Source: Notospermus geniculatus (lineage: Eukaryota > Nemertea > Pilidiophora > Heteronemertea > Lineidae). Taken from it: 64,000 nucleotides of DNA. The first letter of the stretch is position 1. Each line of letters begins with the position of its first letter. A program made the position numbers and the translations under genes. The notes beneath the pieces are model-generated. The model was not told the DNA's origin, did no database searches, and saw only the letters and a list, made by a program, of their open reading frames with translations. The stretch is taken from NCBI GenBank assembly GCA_002633025.1, contig NMRB01000616.1, forward strand, positions 143,423 to 207,422, written 5' to 3'. Positions 1 through 11,538 of this stretch are shown here, in pieces.

Positions 1-145
1 GTAATGTTGTTGAATTGTCTCTGTGGTAGGAACTCGTGGTACAGGGTTTAAAATGTCCACCTATCGGTATTGAGAATGAAGAAGAAGATACGAACCAGCG
101 ATCCCGAGGCAGCGATCCCACACATTGCGTTATAGCCATAGTCAA
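1..145. repeat. Fragment of dispersed repeat family K
   Basis: The segment with 'GGAACTCGTGGTAC' followed by 'AAATGTCCACCTATCGG' and 'GATACGAACC' recurs in diverged form near 1725-1770, 5660-5740 and 6210-6300. It is a truncated copy of the same non-coding family. No coding capacity is seen. Confidence 0.6.
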
Positions 146-279
146 TAGTGAGTTTAAGAAACCACACGTTAACGCGAACGGTAATATTTTGACGTCATAG
201 CGAATGAATTCGTTGTATTTCATCACCTGCGGGTGAGTAATTAGCGTTAGCGTTAACATTTGCTTTCTTAAGCTCACTA
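146..279. mobile_element. Short MITE with TAGTGAGTTTAAGAAA termini
   Basis: The ends are inverted copies of TAGTGAGTTTAAGAAA. The interior has mirrored GTTAACG/CGTTAAC and GACGTCA words. A second copy lies at about 30097-30257, and the element at 27768-27914 has related ends. It is non-autonomous, with no coding capacity. Confidence 0.6.
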
Positions 280-1494
280 ATATTACGACAAAAACTTCAT
301 TTTTTGATGAGAAAATATTTTCGGCATCTTAGTCTGGTTCCCAAACCCACCGCTGGAGCTAGGCGGGTTCGGTGTCGGCCTCGTTTGAGCGTGACCTCAC
401 ACCCGAGATTCTGGGTGTCTGACGTCACCGAGGATGGACCAAGTGTAGCGTTTTCCAATGTTTCCGTGTGTCAGTGTTGCCCCTATTGTTCTGGAAACAC
501 TGGCGGATAGATCCATACGTTACTCTGCCTGTGGTGTCCTCCATTGTCGAGTCGCGGCTTATTCCGTCAGACAATAGCAGGGGAACACTCGCAGATGGGG
601 AACCCTGAAAAACGTTACACCAGTTCTAACCTACCGTGAGCTATGTTGGGATAGAGAACCAGTCTACCTTCTGAGACGTCAGACACCCAGAATCTTGGGT
701 GTGATGCCAAGGTCAAACGAGGCCGATACGGAAATCGTCTTAGCCCTAGTGGTGGGTTCGGGAACCAATCTATCGGCTTCTGTCCTGGTTGATAAGCGAC
801 TTCATCAGCTGTTCCTCCAAGGTTGAAATCAGTATTTTTTAACACTTTAGAATTCGTTGTATTTCATCACCTGCGGGTGAGTAATTAGCGTTAGCGTTAA
901 CATTTGCTTTCTTAAGCTCACTAATATTACGACAAAAACTTTATTTTCTGATGAGAAAATATTTTCGGCGTCTTAGTCTGGTTCCCAAACCCACCGCTGG
1001 AGCTAGGCGGGTTCGGTGTCGGCCTCGTTTGAGCGTGACCTCACACCCGAGATTCTGGGTGTCTGACGTCACCGAGGATGGACCAAGTGTAACGTTTTCC
1101 AGTGTTTCCGTGTGTCAGTGTTGCCCCTATTGTTCTGGAAACACTGGCGGATAGATCCATACGTTACTCTGCCTGTGGTGGCCTCCATTGTCGAGTCGCG
1201 GCTTATTCCGTCAGACAATAGCAGGGGAACACTCGCAGATGGGGAACACTGAAAAACGTTACACCAGTTCTAACCTACCGTGAGCTATGTTGGGATAGAG
1301 AACCAGTCTACCTTCTGAGACGTCAGACACCCAGAATCTTGGGTGTGATGTCAAGGTCAAACGAGGCCGATACGGAAATCGTCTTAGCCCTAGTGGTGGC
1401 TTCGGGAACCAATCTATCGGCTTCTGTCCTGGTTGATAAGCGACTTCATCAGCTGTTCCTCCAAGGTTGAAATCAGTATTTTTTAACACTTTAG
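206..1494. repeat. Tandem duplication, two 644-bp units
   Basis: Unit 1 (206-849) and unit 2 (850-1494) match base for base apart from scattered substitutions. Anchors such as GAATTCGTTGTATTTC (206 and 850) and AACACTTTAG (841 and 1485) are exactly 644 bp apart. Each unit carries an inverted repeat: the stretch near 345-440 reads back on the other strand near 655-760. Short open frames of similar sequence therefore appear on both strands; these are shadows of the hairpin, not genes. Unit 1 begins inside the MITE at 146-279, so the duplication came after that insertion. Confidence 0.85.
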
Positions 1495-2240
1495 ATCCCT
1501 ACGGCCACCTATGCTGTCCTATTTTGAGAGGTGTCCTCGTTACGAAATGAGCAGACGTGTTAAATTGGCCCAAAGAAGTCAGCCGTAGGCCATGTAGAAT
1601 TCCATACTCACCGGTGACATTTCCAAGTATTACACCGTCCACGAAATGTGCCGAAAAATGCCGAAGATCAGCACACGAAGATTGGAATGGTAGCAGACTT
1701 GATTTTGGCGGGAAATATTGTTGATTCGTCCCTGTGGTACGAACTCATGGTACGAGGTTTAAAATGACCACCTATGGACAACGAATGAGACGGTGTAACA
1801 TCTACCTGTGTTCCCCATCTGTGAGTGTTCCCCTCCTATTGTCTGACGGAATAGCGGCGACTTGACAATAGGGGACACACAGAGTAACATGTCGATCTAT
1901 CTGCCAGCGTTTCCCAAACAATAAGGGGAACACTCACCCACGGAAACACTGATAGATATAACACCTGTACGAGCCGGCGATCCCAACAAGGGGTAGGGCA
2001 TTTATGTGGTGAGACTGTTCTTCCTTACACACCTGGTTGAGTTATGTCCATATTGGGCCTACACAGATTCCACACATATTTCGATAAAAACGCAGTATCC
2101 TGAATGTATCCTGAAAATATAGTCCCCAAGAGCTTCTGTCCATTGAAATTCCCCATGCCTTGAAGGGGAGTGGTAGTGTCAGCCTGAACATTATCATGAT
2201 GGAATGATTGAAAGCAGTGCAGTGGCCCCACCTGTGAACC
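1495..2240. repeat. Family K repeat copy
   Basis: This stretch shares GAGAGGTGTCCTCGTTACG, the following ATGAGCAGAC, and the 'TACGAGGTTTAAAATG' block with 5462-5740 and 5962-6300. No intact reading frame is seen. Confidence 0.55.
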
Positions 2241-3180
2241 TGATATACCACAAAATCTTGTTCATTCAGATAAATGCACTAATGAACATCTTGTTCATCT
2301 AAACGTGAGAAAAGACATGTGGAGTTTGTTGACATACAGGTATGTATGTATAGCTTTATTTGCCAATAAGAATTACAATAGTCAGGAGCCAAAGCAGAGT
2401 ATTAGCGGCTCCTGAGACAGATATGGCATCAGGAAAAGGTAACAGGCGGATAGATAAAGCAGCAAAAAAATACACAGATAAAGCAACAAAACACAATACA
2501 ATAAGCATACAGGAAAGAAGGAATATATACAGATAACAGACTGGTAAGAAAGGACATATAGGTGGCAACACTGTTTTTCTAGTCTTTCAAAGGTCAAACG
2601 TCCCCTGTAAGTGGTAATAACCTGTTGAGAGGGTGTCGATTTTTTGTGATAGCCAAATGCATGTAATTTTCAGTTTCTGTTTCCTAATACCAAACAAGCA
2701 TTTCATTGTATGATCACCTTTCCTGTGAATCTGGAAAACTGAACCTGAAAATGACACCGAGGTATCAGAAAACACATGGCCTACTGGCTTTGGGTCTGTG
2801 AGGTAATTACCCATTTCTAAACACCCGAGAAATTTTACAGCACGTCCTACACCACAGTCATGGCCAGTAAGAGATTGGAATTCATCCACATGACCTGCCA
2901 ATCATAATTCATGCACACACACCATCGGTTTTCAGACCATGACCTACCGTACTTTTAACTGAAAAAGAAAGCAGTAGAATATTATTATTGTCAATTGATT
3001 TAAAATCATATTGAGAAAGTCAAGACAGACATTCCGGTTTAGGGAAACTTGCTTCAATGGTGGGGAGCTGGGATACAAGAAGCTTGTCGCTCGCAAACTT
3101 TCTCTGGTATAGAAAGGCAGATAAATGACTGTCTTAAGAGGCAATTTTTTAAGCAACCATTTTGGCAAGAAACATGTTCA
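2241..3180. other. Intergenic, no gene recognised
   Basis: This is AT-rich sequence with only short overlapping frames on both strands. No splice-consistent exon, RNA gene or clear terminal repeat is seen. Confidence 0.4.
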
Positions 3181-3185
3181 GTTGC

Positions 3186-3595
3186 CTAATACTCAGAGGT
3201 TGTCCACTTTGGAAGTTGATGGTGCACTGAACTTGACAACAACAGTGGATGGAGGTGGTGTTTTTGGCACTGCAGACTTGGCGGTTGCGGCAGATATGGA
3301 TGGCGCCCAGTGTCTTTTTTCTGGTGTGTAGATGCTGCTGAAAGAACAAGGATAAATCGTTTATATCCCATGGTCATTTTCTGATACAGGCCTACTCTAA
3401 GGCACTCACCTGGTACCGTACATTTGCATGGTGTGGCCTGTTTGTGCTGGAACAGATTTTGACCCACCTTGGATTTCAGCAGGGCTGTTGGTGAAATCTG
3501 CCTGTCCTTCAGCAAAGAGGACATCTTCTCCTCAGTCAAAGTGTTTGCCCTCCCGGCTTGGTTACACTCCCAGGAAAACTTCTGACTGCACTTGG
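3186..3595 (-). CDS. Candidate last two exons of an unknown gene
   Basis: On the minus strand a 186-bp segment (3595 to 3410) sits between a strong acceptor (TTTTTTATTTTCAG, cut after 3596) and a perfect donor (CAG|GTGAGT, intron begins 3409). A second acceptor (TTGTTCTTTCAG) opens at 3337 in compatible phase and runs to a TAG at 3186. The proposed intron is only 72 bp, a multiple of three without stops, so it could also be retained. The first exon has Cys-containing sequence beginning AKCSQKFSWECNQAG and a Lys-rich stretch. The second is His/Pro/Ser-rich, ending PKWTTSEY. No family is recognised. A 233-codon open frame on the opposite strand overlaps this region. The call rests on splice signals only and may be spurious. 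Confidence 0.25.
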
Positions 3596-3599
3596 CTGA

Positions 3600-5070
3600 A
3601 AATAAAAAACACACGATTTTACACAACATCTTCAACTGTCACATCACGTGGTGCATTTTCTCCTATTACACTGCGTTGTTTTGATGCAGAGATGACACCT
3701 AAATCCAGCGTTTTTGAATACCGGTATAAAAACACAAAACGGCTGCAATTGAAACACGACATCGTGATTTCTGTGACACTGGATACGATTTCAGTTCGAC
3801 ATCGAAGTATTTGGACGATAACTTACAGAATACTAGGCCTAGGCCAATACGACGAGATGGGATTTTGTTTAGTATGCCTTGTTTGTTGTACAATGGGATG
3901 TACACAGGCGGTGCATCCTCGGTTTGGAAGGCTATTTTCTTCAAATTTTCAACACTTCAAACGCTGTAACTTATGTGAAATGATGAGCCATGTTTTCTAT
4001 ACCAATTTCGATGTAATCCTGAAGAAAGAAACGAAAATGACCTTCAGAATTCGAGAAATACGAGGTAAAATAAACATTTTACAACGAGGTCAGAAATTGT
4101 CAATACTTGAGTCTACACCGACCACCTGACGTCATCGATATGTGATTTGTCAACTTGACGCTAGGCGGTGAAATATAAGGATTTTAAAAATTTCATCCCC
4201 ATCAACAAATTTCAACATGGTGACAAATTTGAAACAACTTGTACTAAATCCAAGTATGGTCTATTTCCTTCCAAATTGCTTCAATCCTCTCAGAGAAGAT
4301 TGCATCGCTCTGGTTTAGATCCCGACACCACCGATACTGCGCCTAGCGGTGAGTTCTGAAACCACACTAGAACGAGCCTTGGTACGGGAAAACTGTACAG
4401 TGGGACATGCTGATAGTGCGTAATAAAAACACCCGATAACATGTAAATGTGGGCTATAAAGATATAATTTGGGGTAGGTTATTGGCTCCTTTTGATCGGA
4501 ATATAGTAATCTAAAGCATACTAGGCCCGTTTTGTTTTAGCCTGATACCGTGCCCAGCAGGGGTGTAAGGATACTGGTTTCAAGGCAGTGAAATGGCGGC
4601 GATTTCTTATGATATTTACATTGTCTGAGAAAATTGCAAATAAAAATAATTTGAATCATTGGAATTTAATGAAACTCAAATATGATATTGACTTGTCATC
4701 AAATGCCAATCGAGCCTGTGAAAATTTGAATCAACTCGTATTTAATATATAGTTTTTGAATTATTTGGCAAAATGTATGTACAGTCGATGTACAGGACAT
4801 GTACAAATATTTCTATTTCTATTTGTACAGAAAATTTAATTGTGGACCTAGCCCGTACCCAATCCTCCGCTATATTATAGACCGCGTCTAGCCTTGGGAA
4901 GATTGCGTCAGCGCCATCTGTCCAGCGATAATGGAAGTGAAAATATTGATTTTGGTGATATCTCGCACAGACCAGCTACAACATGTACAAGAGCTAGAGG
5001 GTAGATTCGATCTAACAGAAGGCTACCCCTGATGTAGGACGACATGCCATCTTACCTCTGTCAAAGACCG
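3600..5070. other. Intergenic, no gene recognised
   Basis: The plus-strand frame over 3428-4129 has biased, low-complexity composition and no recognisable domain. The rest is AT-rich. I see no element ends I can pair. Confidence 0.4.
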
Positions 5071-5074
5071 ACTT

Positions 5075-6540
5075 TCAATGCCGTTTTTTGAGGGAATCTC
5101 GAGAGGTAAATTTTGATGTAACAGGTGACGTTGTCGTTTGATGCCCGACAATATCGCGATGAGATTTCATCACACACCTCCGGTTAAAGACGTCTAGCCT
5201 AGAGCCAGTCACTTTGCAAAATGTGTCCCCCTGAGTCTGTGGGTGTGACAGGAACTGGAGGTGCGAGGAATAAATTGTTAACGGACATTGGAAGTAACCC
5301 ATGACCCTGACGCAGTAGGGACAGAACATGGCGAGATTTTTCTTCCTAACGTTTGAGTTGTGGCCAGATTTCACGAGAAAGTATTCTGTCCTGAGTGTCT
5401 TCCTGGCCGATATCCATCGAGATTTGCGATCTAGGCCCATGTATTTTAACACTTTCGCTCTCATACGGACACCTGTGCTGTCCTATTTCAAGAGGTGTCC
5501 TCGTTACGAAATGAGCAGACTGATTAGATTAACCCAGTCAGCGTTTGGTTAGAATCCCATACTCATCGGGTGACATTTTCAACTACCCTCCACGAAAAGT
5601 GACGAAAAATGCCGAAGTTCAGCACACGGAAGACTCTTTTGTTAACATTTGGCGGGAATATTGTGTGGTAGGAACTCGTGGTACGAGGTTAAAATTGTCC
5701 ACGTGCAATGGAAGTAGGGCTACAGATACGAACCCGTGACCTCACGCAGTAAAGGGGCAGAACATTTACGTGGGGAGACATTTCTTCCTTACACATGTGA
5801 TTTGAGTTGTGGCCATACTAGACCTACACAGATTCCATGCATGTTTTGATAAAAACGCACTCTCCCTAAGAGAAAATATTCTCAATATCTGTCCTGGGTG
5901 AGAATTATCATTGTTTTTTTACACCTTGAAATGAGCGATTTTAACACTTTGACAACCAGTGTCATACGGACACCCGTACTGTCCCTTTTCGAGAGGTGTC
6001 CCGTTACAGAAATTGAAATGAACAGACTGATTCGATGGACATAGAGAATTGAGCAGTATTCCTAAGAGAGCACCATACTGACCGGGGGGATATTTTCACC
6101 TATCACACCGTCAACGAAATGTGCCGAAGATTCTCGAAGTGACGCACATGAAGTTTGTTTTGATCTGACAGTAGTCTCCTTGGATTTAAATTTTAGTTTG
6201 GCGGGAATATTGTGGGTGTGGTAGGAACTCGAGGTACGAGCTGTAAGATGTCCATCTAAACGGACAGCGGAAGACGAGGTATGAACCCGCGACCCCGATG
6301 CAGTGAAGGGACAGGACATTCTCGTGGTGAGACATTTCTTCCTTACACACCTTGCTGCCATAGGCGACAGTACATAGACTGCCCCTACATGCATTTACTT
6401 CGACAAAAAACACCGTCCCCCGAAGAGAAAATAATCTCAGCATCTGTCCTAGAGGTGAGAATTATCATCGTCTTTTGAAATACAACGAGTTTTGCTATAC
6501 TTTGAAATGAGCGATTTTAACACTTTGAAAACCAGTGTCT
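5075..6540. repeat. Family K repeat, near-tandem copies
   Basis: Two diverged copies lie about 500 bp apart. CATACGGACACC occurs at about 5463 and 5963, followed in each by 'GAGGTGTCC' and an ATGAGCAGACTGATT-like block. 'GGCGGGAATATTGTG' occurs near 5651 and 6200. Short open frames on both strands here are repeat-derived. Confidence 0.6.
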
Positions 6541-6867
6541 CCCCATATGGTTCGGACTTAGCTCTTCAACGCAAAACGCACGAATAATCTGCAAAATCTT
6601 CGTGCCTTCTTTCCACCGAATACGGAATCCGACATCTATTCACACATAAACTGATTAGGTCATACACAAACCATAATTGATCTCGTAATTCGTACTGCGC
6701 GTTCGGCCGATTTGAAAAAAGTGGTCAATTTTCACAATGGAAGTTGCCCACGTCCAAGAGGTGACGAACAGCGAACGTCCACCTACGAACTGAAGTAAGC
6801 AAAAACTGATGACGTATTACGCTTTTCGTGTTCGGTTTTCGCAGCCTTACGAGCTGCGAAACCTCCC

Positions 6868-7527
6868 TAATAAAACATGTCAAAATACCACGAAAGTACA
6901 AGTTATATGACGAAAATGAAGTCACTGCGGGGGCTACCAGTCAAAAGGAACTGAATGAGACGAGTCTTAGAACGCACTAATTACATGTAGCTAATAAGCT
7001 GAAACAAAAGACTAGCAGTCGGAACACTTTCCCAAGAAGTGTTACATTTTGAAGATTAAACAACATGCGTGTCATAAAGTTCGAGGTTTCTTCTCCCCAG
7101 TCCACCCTTTTGATAGCAGTATTTTCAACAAATATAGAGTACTCAGCACGCGAATTCCATGAATGCTGCCATATTTTCAGAGACAGGGCAGCCATGATAC
7201 TTTTGGATTTTACTTCCTGCAACTACTTTAATGTACTGAGCGTGTATGGTGTATGTGTGACATTGCTGGAACTCCCTGGATATGTCATTTAGACACTTCT
7301 TCTCTAAGTAAATTGTACCTGTTTTTTCATGTGTGGTGAATTTCTTTGTGAATTTCTACGTAATGTAATTAAGCTGTAAAATTCTTGAGATTTTGCTCTT
7401 TTTCTGTGTCTATAAGCATAGTGATGACACTGGACCATAACAACAGTCAACCTGGGGTGTCTTTATTGCTTTTCTCGGAAGGGCCAGGATCCAAGCAATA
7501 CGAAAGTGTAAACAACAGCTTCCCCTT
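6868..7527. mobile_element. TTAA-family element (T family), degraded copy
   Basis: The stretch from AAAACATGTCAAAATACC through 'GAAACAAAAGACTAG' to the terminal CAACAGCTTCCCCTT is shared with copies at 21930-22274, 23226-24393 and, inverted, 27044-27760. Better copies end GGGCAAGCTG/CAGCTTCCCC next to TTAA, so the family probably makes TTAA target duplications. The left end is eroded here. No transposase is seen. Confidence 0.65.
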
Positions 7528-7792
7528 GATCATTTCTGGCATTTGGTCTGAAGTAAACTCCAACCGCAGATTCGAACTACTTCGTTCCACCACAGCAGAT
7601 TTCGGCGATTTGCGGAGAGCGGTTCGATTTTCACAGGGTTTTTGTTCACCCAATCAATGGTTCAACAATACGTGGCGTCTTAATTATCCCAAGGATGTGA
7701 TAAACCGCTCCACTGCCTCGCTACAAACTGTGGCCGAATCGGATTATCCGCATCTTGACTACCAAGTCACCCCTTGGAAAAATGTTGAGCTG

Positions 7793-8159
7793 AAAGGGTA
7801 AATGTCGTCCTGGGTACACACAAAGATCACCCAGGATCTCAATCTTCACTAAAACAATACCCTGGGTGTAGTTTCGGTAGCCGAACATCACCCAGCATCG
7901 TCAAATGACATCTGAATTCGAGGTTGTCTCGCCCGTGGGCACGCGACTGCCTGAGGAATATCATGAAGAGATACACTCAACAAGTATCGCGGCGCGAGAC
8001 CGCGAGATTCCACGGGATTTTTAAATGGGACTCGTTTAGGCACTGATTGCGGATGCTGGTGATGTTCGGCAACCGAAACTATACACCCAGGGTATTGTTT
8101 TAATGAAGATTGAGATCCTGGGTACTCTTTGTATATACCCAGGACGACATTTACCCTTT
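7793..8159. mobile_element. Hairpin MITE, AAAGGGTAAATGTCG termini
   Basis: Inverted arms of about 100 bp (7793-7900 and 8050-8159) begin AAAGGGTAAATGTCGTCC and mirror through CCTGGGT, TGAGATCCTGGGT and GGTGATGTTCGG. The loop of about 150 bp has no gene. Confidence 0.8.
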
Positions 8160-8539
8160 CAGCCAATGTCGATCCTGTGAGTAGAGCTTTAAGAACGTTA
8201 CCTAGACGCAAAGGTCCCGGAACGCCGCGCAGCGGCCAGATAGCGAAGCTGCTGACGTCACAGGCGGTCCGATTCTGAATTTCGCTTCATGTAAGATATC
8301 CGGATCCTGGCAAACAGCCTGCCAAAAACACACAATGCGGCATTGTTAAGCGCTCAAACTTCGCATGAAAGTTAAGGAGTACTGGAAAGGATGTATTGAT
8401 GGCGCAATTAGTCACTTCGCCCAGCGCTTTGTTAGTAAATTTAGATTTAATTCCAAACTTATGAATTGATGACGTCACAGATTTACCCAAAGCACATCGT
8501 AGCAACGCTATCGTGCGTTGCCGTTGAGGTGTAGCGCAC

Positions 8540-8905
8540 GTCACTGGTCTTGTATTGCACGTCTTGGTGGCGTTGCACGTCTGGTTGGTTCAGGGCGGAA
8601 TGATCGTTGCTTCACAATCCAGAGCCCCCGTGTCGTAGAATGTCACGCCCCCCGATATGAGATCCCCCACAACAATAGATTCTGATGGATTAAGGGTCAG
8701 CCGGGCACTGACAGACAGAATTTCTGTTAACTTCTGTTACCAGATGTCCCTTGAACAAAAGAAGCGGGCATCTGATATCGGGGGCATTACATTCTATGAC
8801 ACCTGGTTCGAATCCCGTCCACTGCTTTTTTTCTTTTTTGTCTTTTCTTCTTCTTTTGTCATCTTTTGTATTTTATTCTTTTTTCTCCTCATTAAGTTAT
8901 TTTTC
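8540..8905 (+). mobile_element. tRNA-derived SINE, interrupted by a MITE
   Basis: After removing the MITE at 8631-8808, the sequence has a tRNA-like promoter: an A-box-like GGTTGGTTCAGGGCG and a perfect B box GGTTCGAATCC (8809-8819). A T-rich tract (TGCTTTTTTTCTTTTTTG) follows. The intact counterpart lies on the minus strand at 49610-49800. The rest of the cloverleaf does not fold well, so this is a SINE rather than a functional tRNA. Confidence 0.6.
8631..8808. mobile_element. MITE with GTGTCGTAGAATGTC termini
   Basis: The inverted ends are GTGTCGTAGAATGTCACGCC and its diverged reverse complement (about 8784-8808, ending CTATGACACC). It interrupts the SINE between the anticodon region and the B box. 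Comparison with the uninterrupted copy at 49707-49790 shows the insertion directly. A larger relative is at 15028-16585. Confidence 0.8.
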
Positions 8906-8918
8906 GGGATGTTGCAAT

Positions 8919-9085
8919 AGGAGCAATCAGCCGCACATATTGCCAACAGATGGCAGCACAGTCTTAGCGGACCAAATGTAAAGAAATCTCTATATGATCG
9001 CTGCTCAATCGATAATGGCTGGGTCCGCTGGATGCATTGAATTGGGCCCTAGTGGCACCTAGTGGTCAACTCGCTGACAGCTCCT
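8919..9085. mobile_element. Small hairpin insertion with AGGAGC ends
   Basis: The ends are AGGAGC..TCAGC and its inverse. The uninserted counterpart reads GTTGCAATTGCTACC (minus strand near 49612). Here the same word is split, with AT on each side, which implies a 2-bp AT duplication. Confidence 0.7.
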
Positions 9086-9540
9086 ATTGCTACCATATGC
9101 GAAATAAATCATTCAATTAAGGCACAGGATAGTCGAGAATTACGGCTGTTGTTAGGGGTACGACAGTCAGTATTTCCGCTCTGGGCCTGGCCCCAACCCT
9201 AATCCTGATGGCAAATGTATCAAAAACTGCCGTAAAAATAGCAGTACCTGGTTTTTACTCATATGAAAACAATAATGACCAAGACTAATAACTGTTTCCC
9301 TGGCTTCAGGGACATCAACGTGTCCGCTGAAGCTAGGGAGACAGCCCAGCCCCCTCCCAAAGCACAGCAACACATAACAGCCCCTTGCCAGTTCCCTCAC
9401 TCTGGTTTTAAATGTGCTGTTAAAAGAAATTACAGTTTCAGTTCCCATGTTTTGGGTGCAGGCAGAGTCAATAATGATTCTAGACTAAGGAATAAATGTA
9501 GTACTCTGAATTCGCATTTTTGTTTAGATGCAACATAGGG

Positions 9541-9955
9541 AGGTTCCGCAACGTCTCCAAATTCCGAATCCCGAATATCTTTGATTATGACGTCATCACT
9601 TTGACGTAATGACGTCGCATCACATTCGTGACGTCATGCAAATTCGTTGCGTCTTGACGAGGATTGCCGTAAATCTTCGTAGATGGTTTACGAATTCCGA
9701 ATTGATAATTTTCATTTACAAGAATTGTTTTCTTGGGCTCTTCTGAGCATAGAGGTGACAATTGGATATACCTGGCACATTTTAGCGGTGAAATAAATGC
9801 TTAAAATGTCAGTGTAAGGTGATGAAGTGGTGTTAAAGAGAGGTTGTCACACCGTTCACAAGGCCAAAAGTCGAACCACCGCGGAATTTTCACGAAGAAA
9901 CGGCGTCATGACGTAACGTCACAGAGGCCTGAAATCGTTTCGGGATTCGGAATTC
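9541..9955. other. Intergenic, rich in GACGTCA words
   Basis: Several TGACGTCA/TGACGTAA-like words lie between 9586 and 9625. They resemble CRE half-sites but are also common in the surrounding repeats. No gene is seen. Confidence 0.3.
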
Positions 9956-9959
9956 GTGA

Positions 9960-10203
9960 CGGTGTAAATACCGGTAATCCGAATTGTGTATGCGGATATC
10001 ATTTTGAAGGTACCTGTCATTTTTTCTTCAACTGTCCTCGTTATGATATTCAACGTCGATCGCTGCATGATTTACAGTGGGCAGAAGACCTCTCACTGGA
10101 TTTATTATTGCACGGCAACACTAATCTTACTCTGGAGGAAAATCGTTTGATTATCGTTGCCTTGCATAGATACATCCGTGACACAAAACGATTTCGGAAA
10201 TAG
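9960..10203 (+). pseudogene. LINE ORF2 C-terminal fragment (zinc-knuckle end)
   Basis: An open frame ending at 10203 reads with the pattern C-x-C-G..E..H-F..C-P-x-Y (CVCGYHFEGTCHFFFNCPRY). It continues with an amphipathic tail ending DTKRFRK. This Cys/His module is characteristic of the extreme C-terminus of several non-LTR retrotransposon reverse transcriptases. No RT core is present upstream, so it is a 5'-truncated or recombined relic. A related tail, split by insertions, lies at 55992-59429. Confidence 0.55.
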
Positions 10204-10317
10204 TCTTTGGGCTTCTCAATCCTTCATTCATGGTACATGAATGAAGGCCACTTTCCAAAATCGGCCATTTTGACGCCGAGGGTAAAAACAAATGCCCAGC
10301 TCTTTACAGTGGGGCAG

Positions 10318-10470
10318 CTTAAAGCGTGTGATCTACTGTTGCGATTTTGGCTTGAAACGGGGCTGCGATCCCTTGCGATCACCTTATATGGCAATCGTAA
10401 GTCCTTATAAGGTGATCTTAAGGGCTCGCAACCCCGTCTCAAGCCAAAATCGCATTACTGGATCACCCGC
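10318..10470. mobile_element. Hairpin element
   Basis: Inverted arms share GCGATTTTGGCTTGA and its inverse TCAAGCCAAAATCGC, extending through CCTTATA..TATAAGG at the centre. The arms are about 60-70 bp. Confidence 0.75.
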
Positions 10471-10474
10471 TTTA

Positions 10475-11035
10475 CAGACGATAGCGGCTTTTGGGTGCGC
10501 AGGCGTCATCGGCGTTGTGTTTTGTTTCAATTTTCTGCGAATATTGTCATCGTTTAGCAGACAGTAGAGTACATCTCTCGCCGCGGCCAAGAGTTAAAAA
10601 TGAAGGGCATTATTACTGTGTACTACAATCAGATCGTGTCAGACTGGGGTATAAAGGTTCCAGACATAGCACTGCAAAACGTTTATTCGTACCTTGCCTG
10701 CGCCGTCATGTGTTGCAAGTTGAAATGTAGGACATTTGACGCTTTAGCCGGACAAATACATTTCGTTTGTCAGATGAGCAAAAAACGAGGGACATGTATG
10801 GAGAAATCGGAGGCTTTTCCATCCCCTGGGACCAGGATGTACCAGAAGAAGGTAAATGTTGTAACCTCGCCGTTGTCGTTAACGTTCACGTTTATGGTTT
10901 GATTTATAAACCTTATTCTCAGAGTCCGAACACCCAAGTCACCCGCATTTGTTGAAAAAAAATGACCGAACGTGTTTTTATTCGTATTTCTTTTATTTTT
11001 TATTAAAGCCACATTGTATTAAATTCAGAAAGTCC
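10475..11035. other. Intergenic, no gene recognised
   Basis: Several overlapping frames of 60-100 codons occur, with no domain or splice signal I trust. Confidence 0.35.
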
Positions 11036-11136
11036 TTTGGGCCGTATTCAAAACGGGTGATTAAGACTTAGACGCGTGTTACTTTGTCAAATGTATGGTG
11101 GAAGTGTGTGCATTGAGTGAAGTTACACGCGTCTAA

Positions 11137-11407
11137 GGCCGGTGACAGACTGGCGCGTACGCGACGCGCACGCAGCACTTTTCTTTTGTTGTAGGTGTAC
11201 TCTGCTGTGAAATAACAAAAGAAAAGTGCTGCGTGCGCGTCGCGTACGTGCTAGTCTGCCACCGCCGTAAGGCTAAGGCCGGTGACAGACTGGCGCGTAC
11301 GCGACGCGCACGCAGCACTTTTCTTTTGTTGTAGGTGTACTCTGCTGTGAAATAACAAAAGAAAAGTGCTGCGTGCGCGTCGCGTACGTGCTAGTCTGTC
11401 ACCGCCT
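11137..11407. mobile_element. Two palindromic P elements in tandem
   Basis: Each P unit is about 130 bp. It opens GGCCGGTGACAGACTGGCGC and closes with the inverse (GTCTGTCACCGCC), with CAGCACTTTTCTTTTG mirrored as CAAAAGAAAAGTGCTG. The loop is about 25 bp. The units at 11137-11267 and 11278-11406 differ at very few positions. Confidence 0.85.
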
Positions 11408-11535
11408 TTAGAATCCATTCACGCGATTTCCAAGCGCTAGACGCTCCAAAGCATTGTTTGTTTCCACCGCGTTGGTCGTGGACAAAGGATGCCGCGTGGC
11501 ACCGCTTGGAAATTCGCGTGAATGGATTCTTAGCC
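11408..11535. mobile_element. Palindromic Q element, copy 1
   Basis: The ends are TAGAATCCATTCACGCG and its inverse CGCGTGAATGGATTCTTA. A related copy is at 11678-11805. Confidence 0.8.
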
Positions 11536-11538
11536 TAA

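Larger units (their letters stand above)
8165..9540. repeat. Compound repeat containing a SINE, copy 1
   Basis: This region is the reverse-complement counterpart of 49303-50160. The order is GC-rich segment with GCCGCGCAGCGGCC (8224), GTAAATTTAGATTTAAT block (8434), SINE (8540-8905), then the segment with CCATCAGGATTAGG on the minus strand (about 9195). Copy 1 has gained two insertions absent from copy 2: a MITE at 8631-8808 and a hairpin at 8919-9085. Apparent frames on the minus strand (9167-9448) match the repeat tail fused to the long frame at 48421. Confidence 0.75.

Noticed and set aside
304-1489. Four related 67-76-codon frames on both strands
   Set aside because: They arise from one inverted repeat within a duplicated unit.
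3428-4129. 233-codon plus-strand open frame
   Set aside because: No domain, atypical composition, and overlap with better splice-supported minus-strand sequence. Probably chance.
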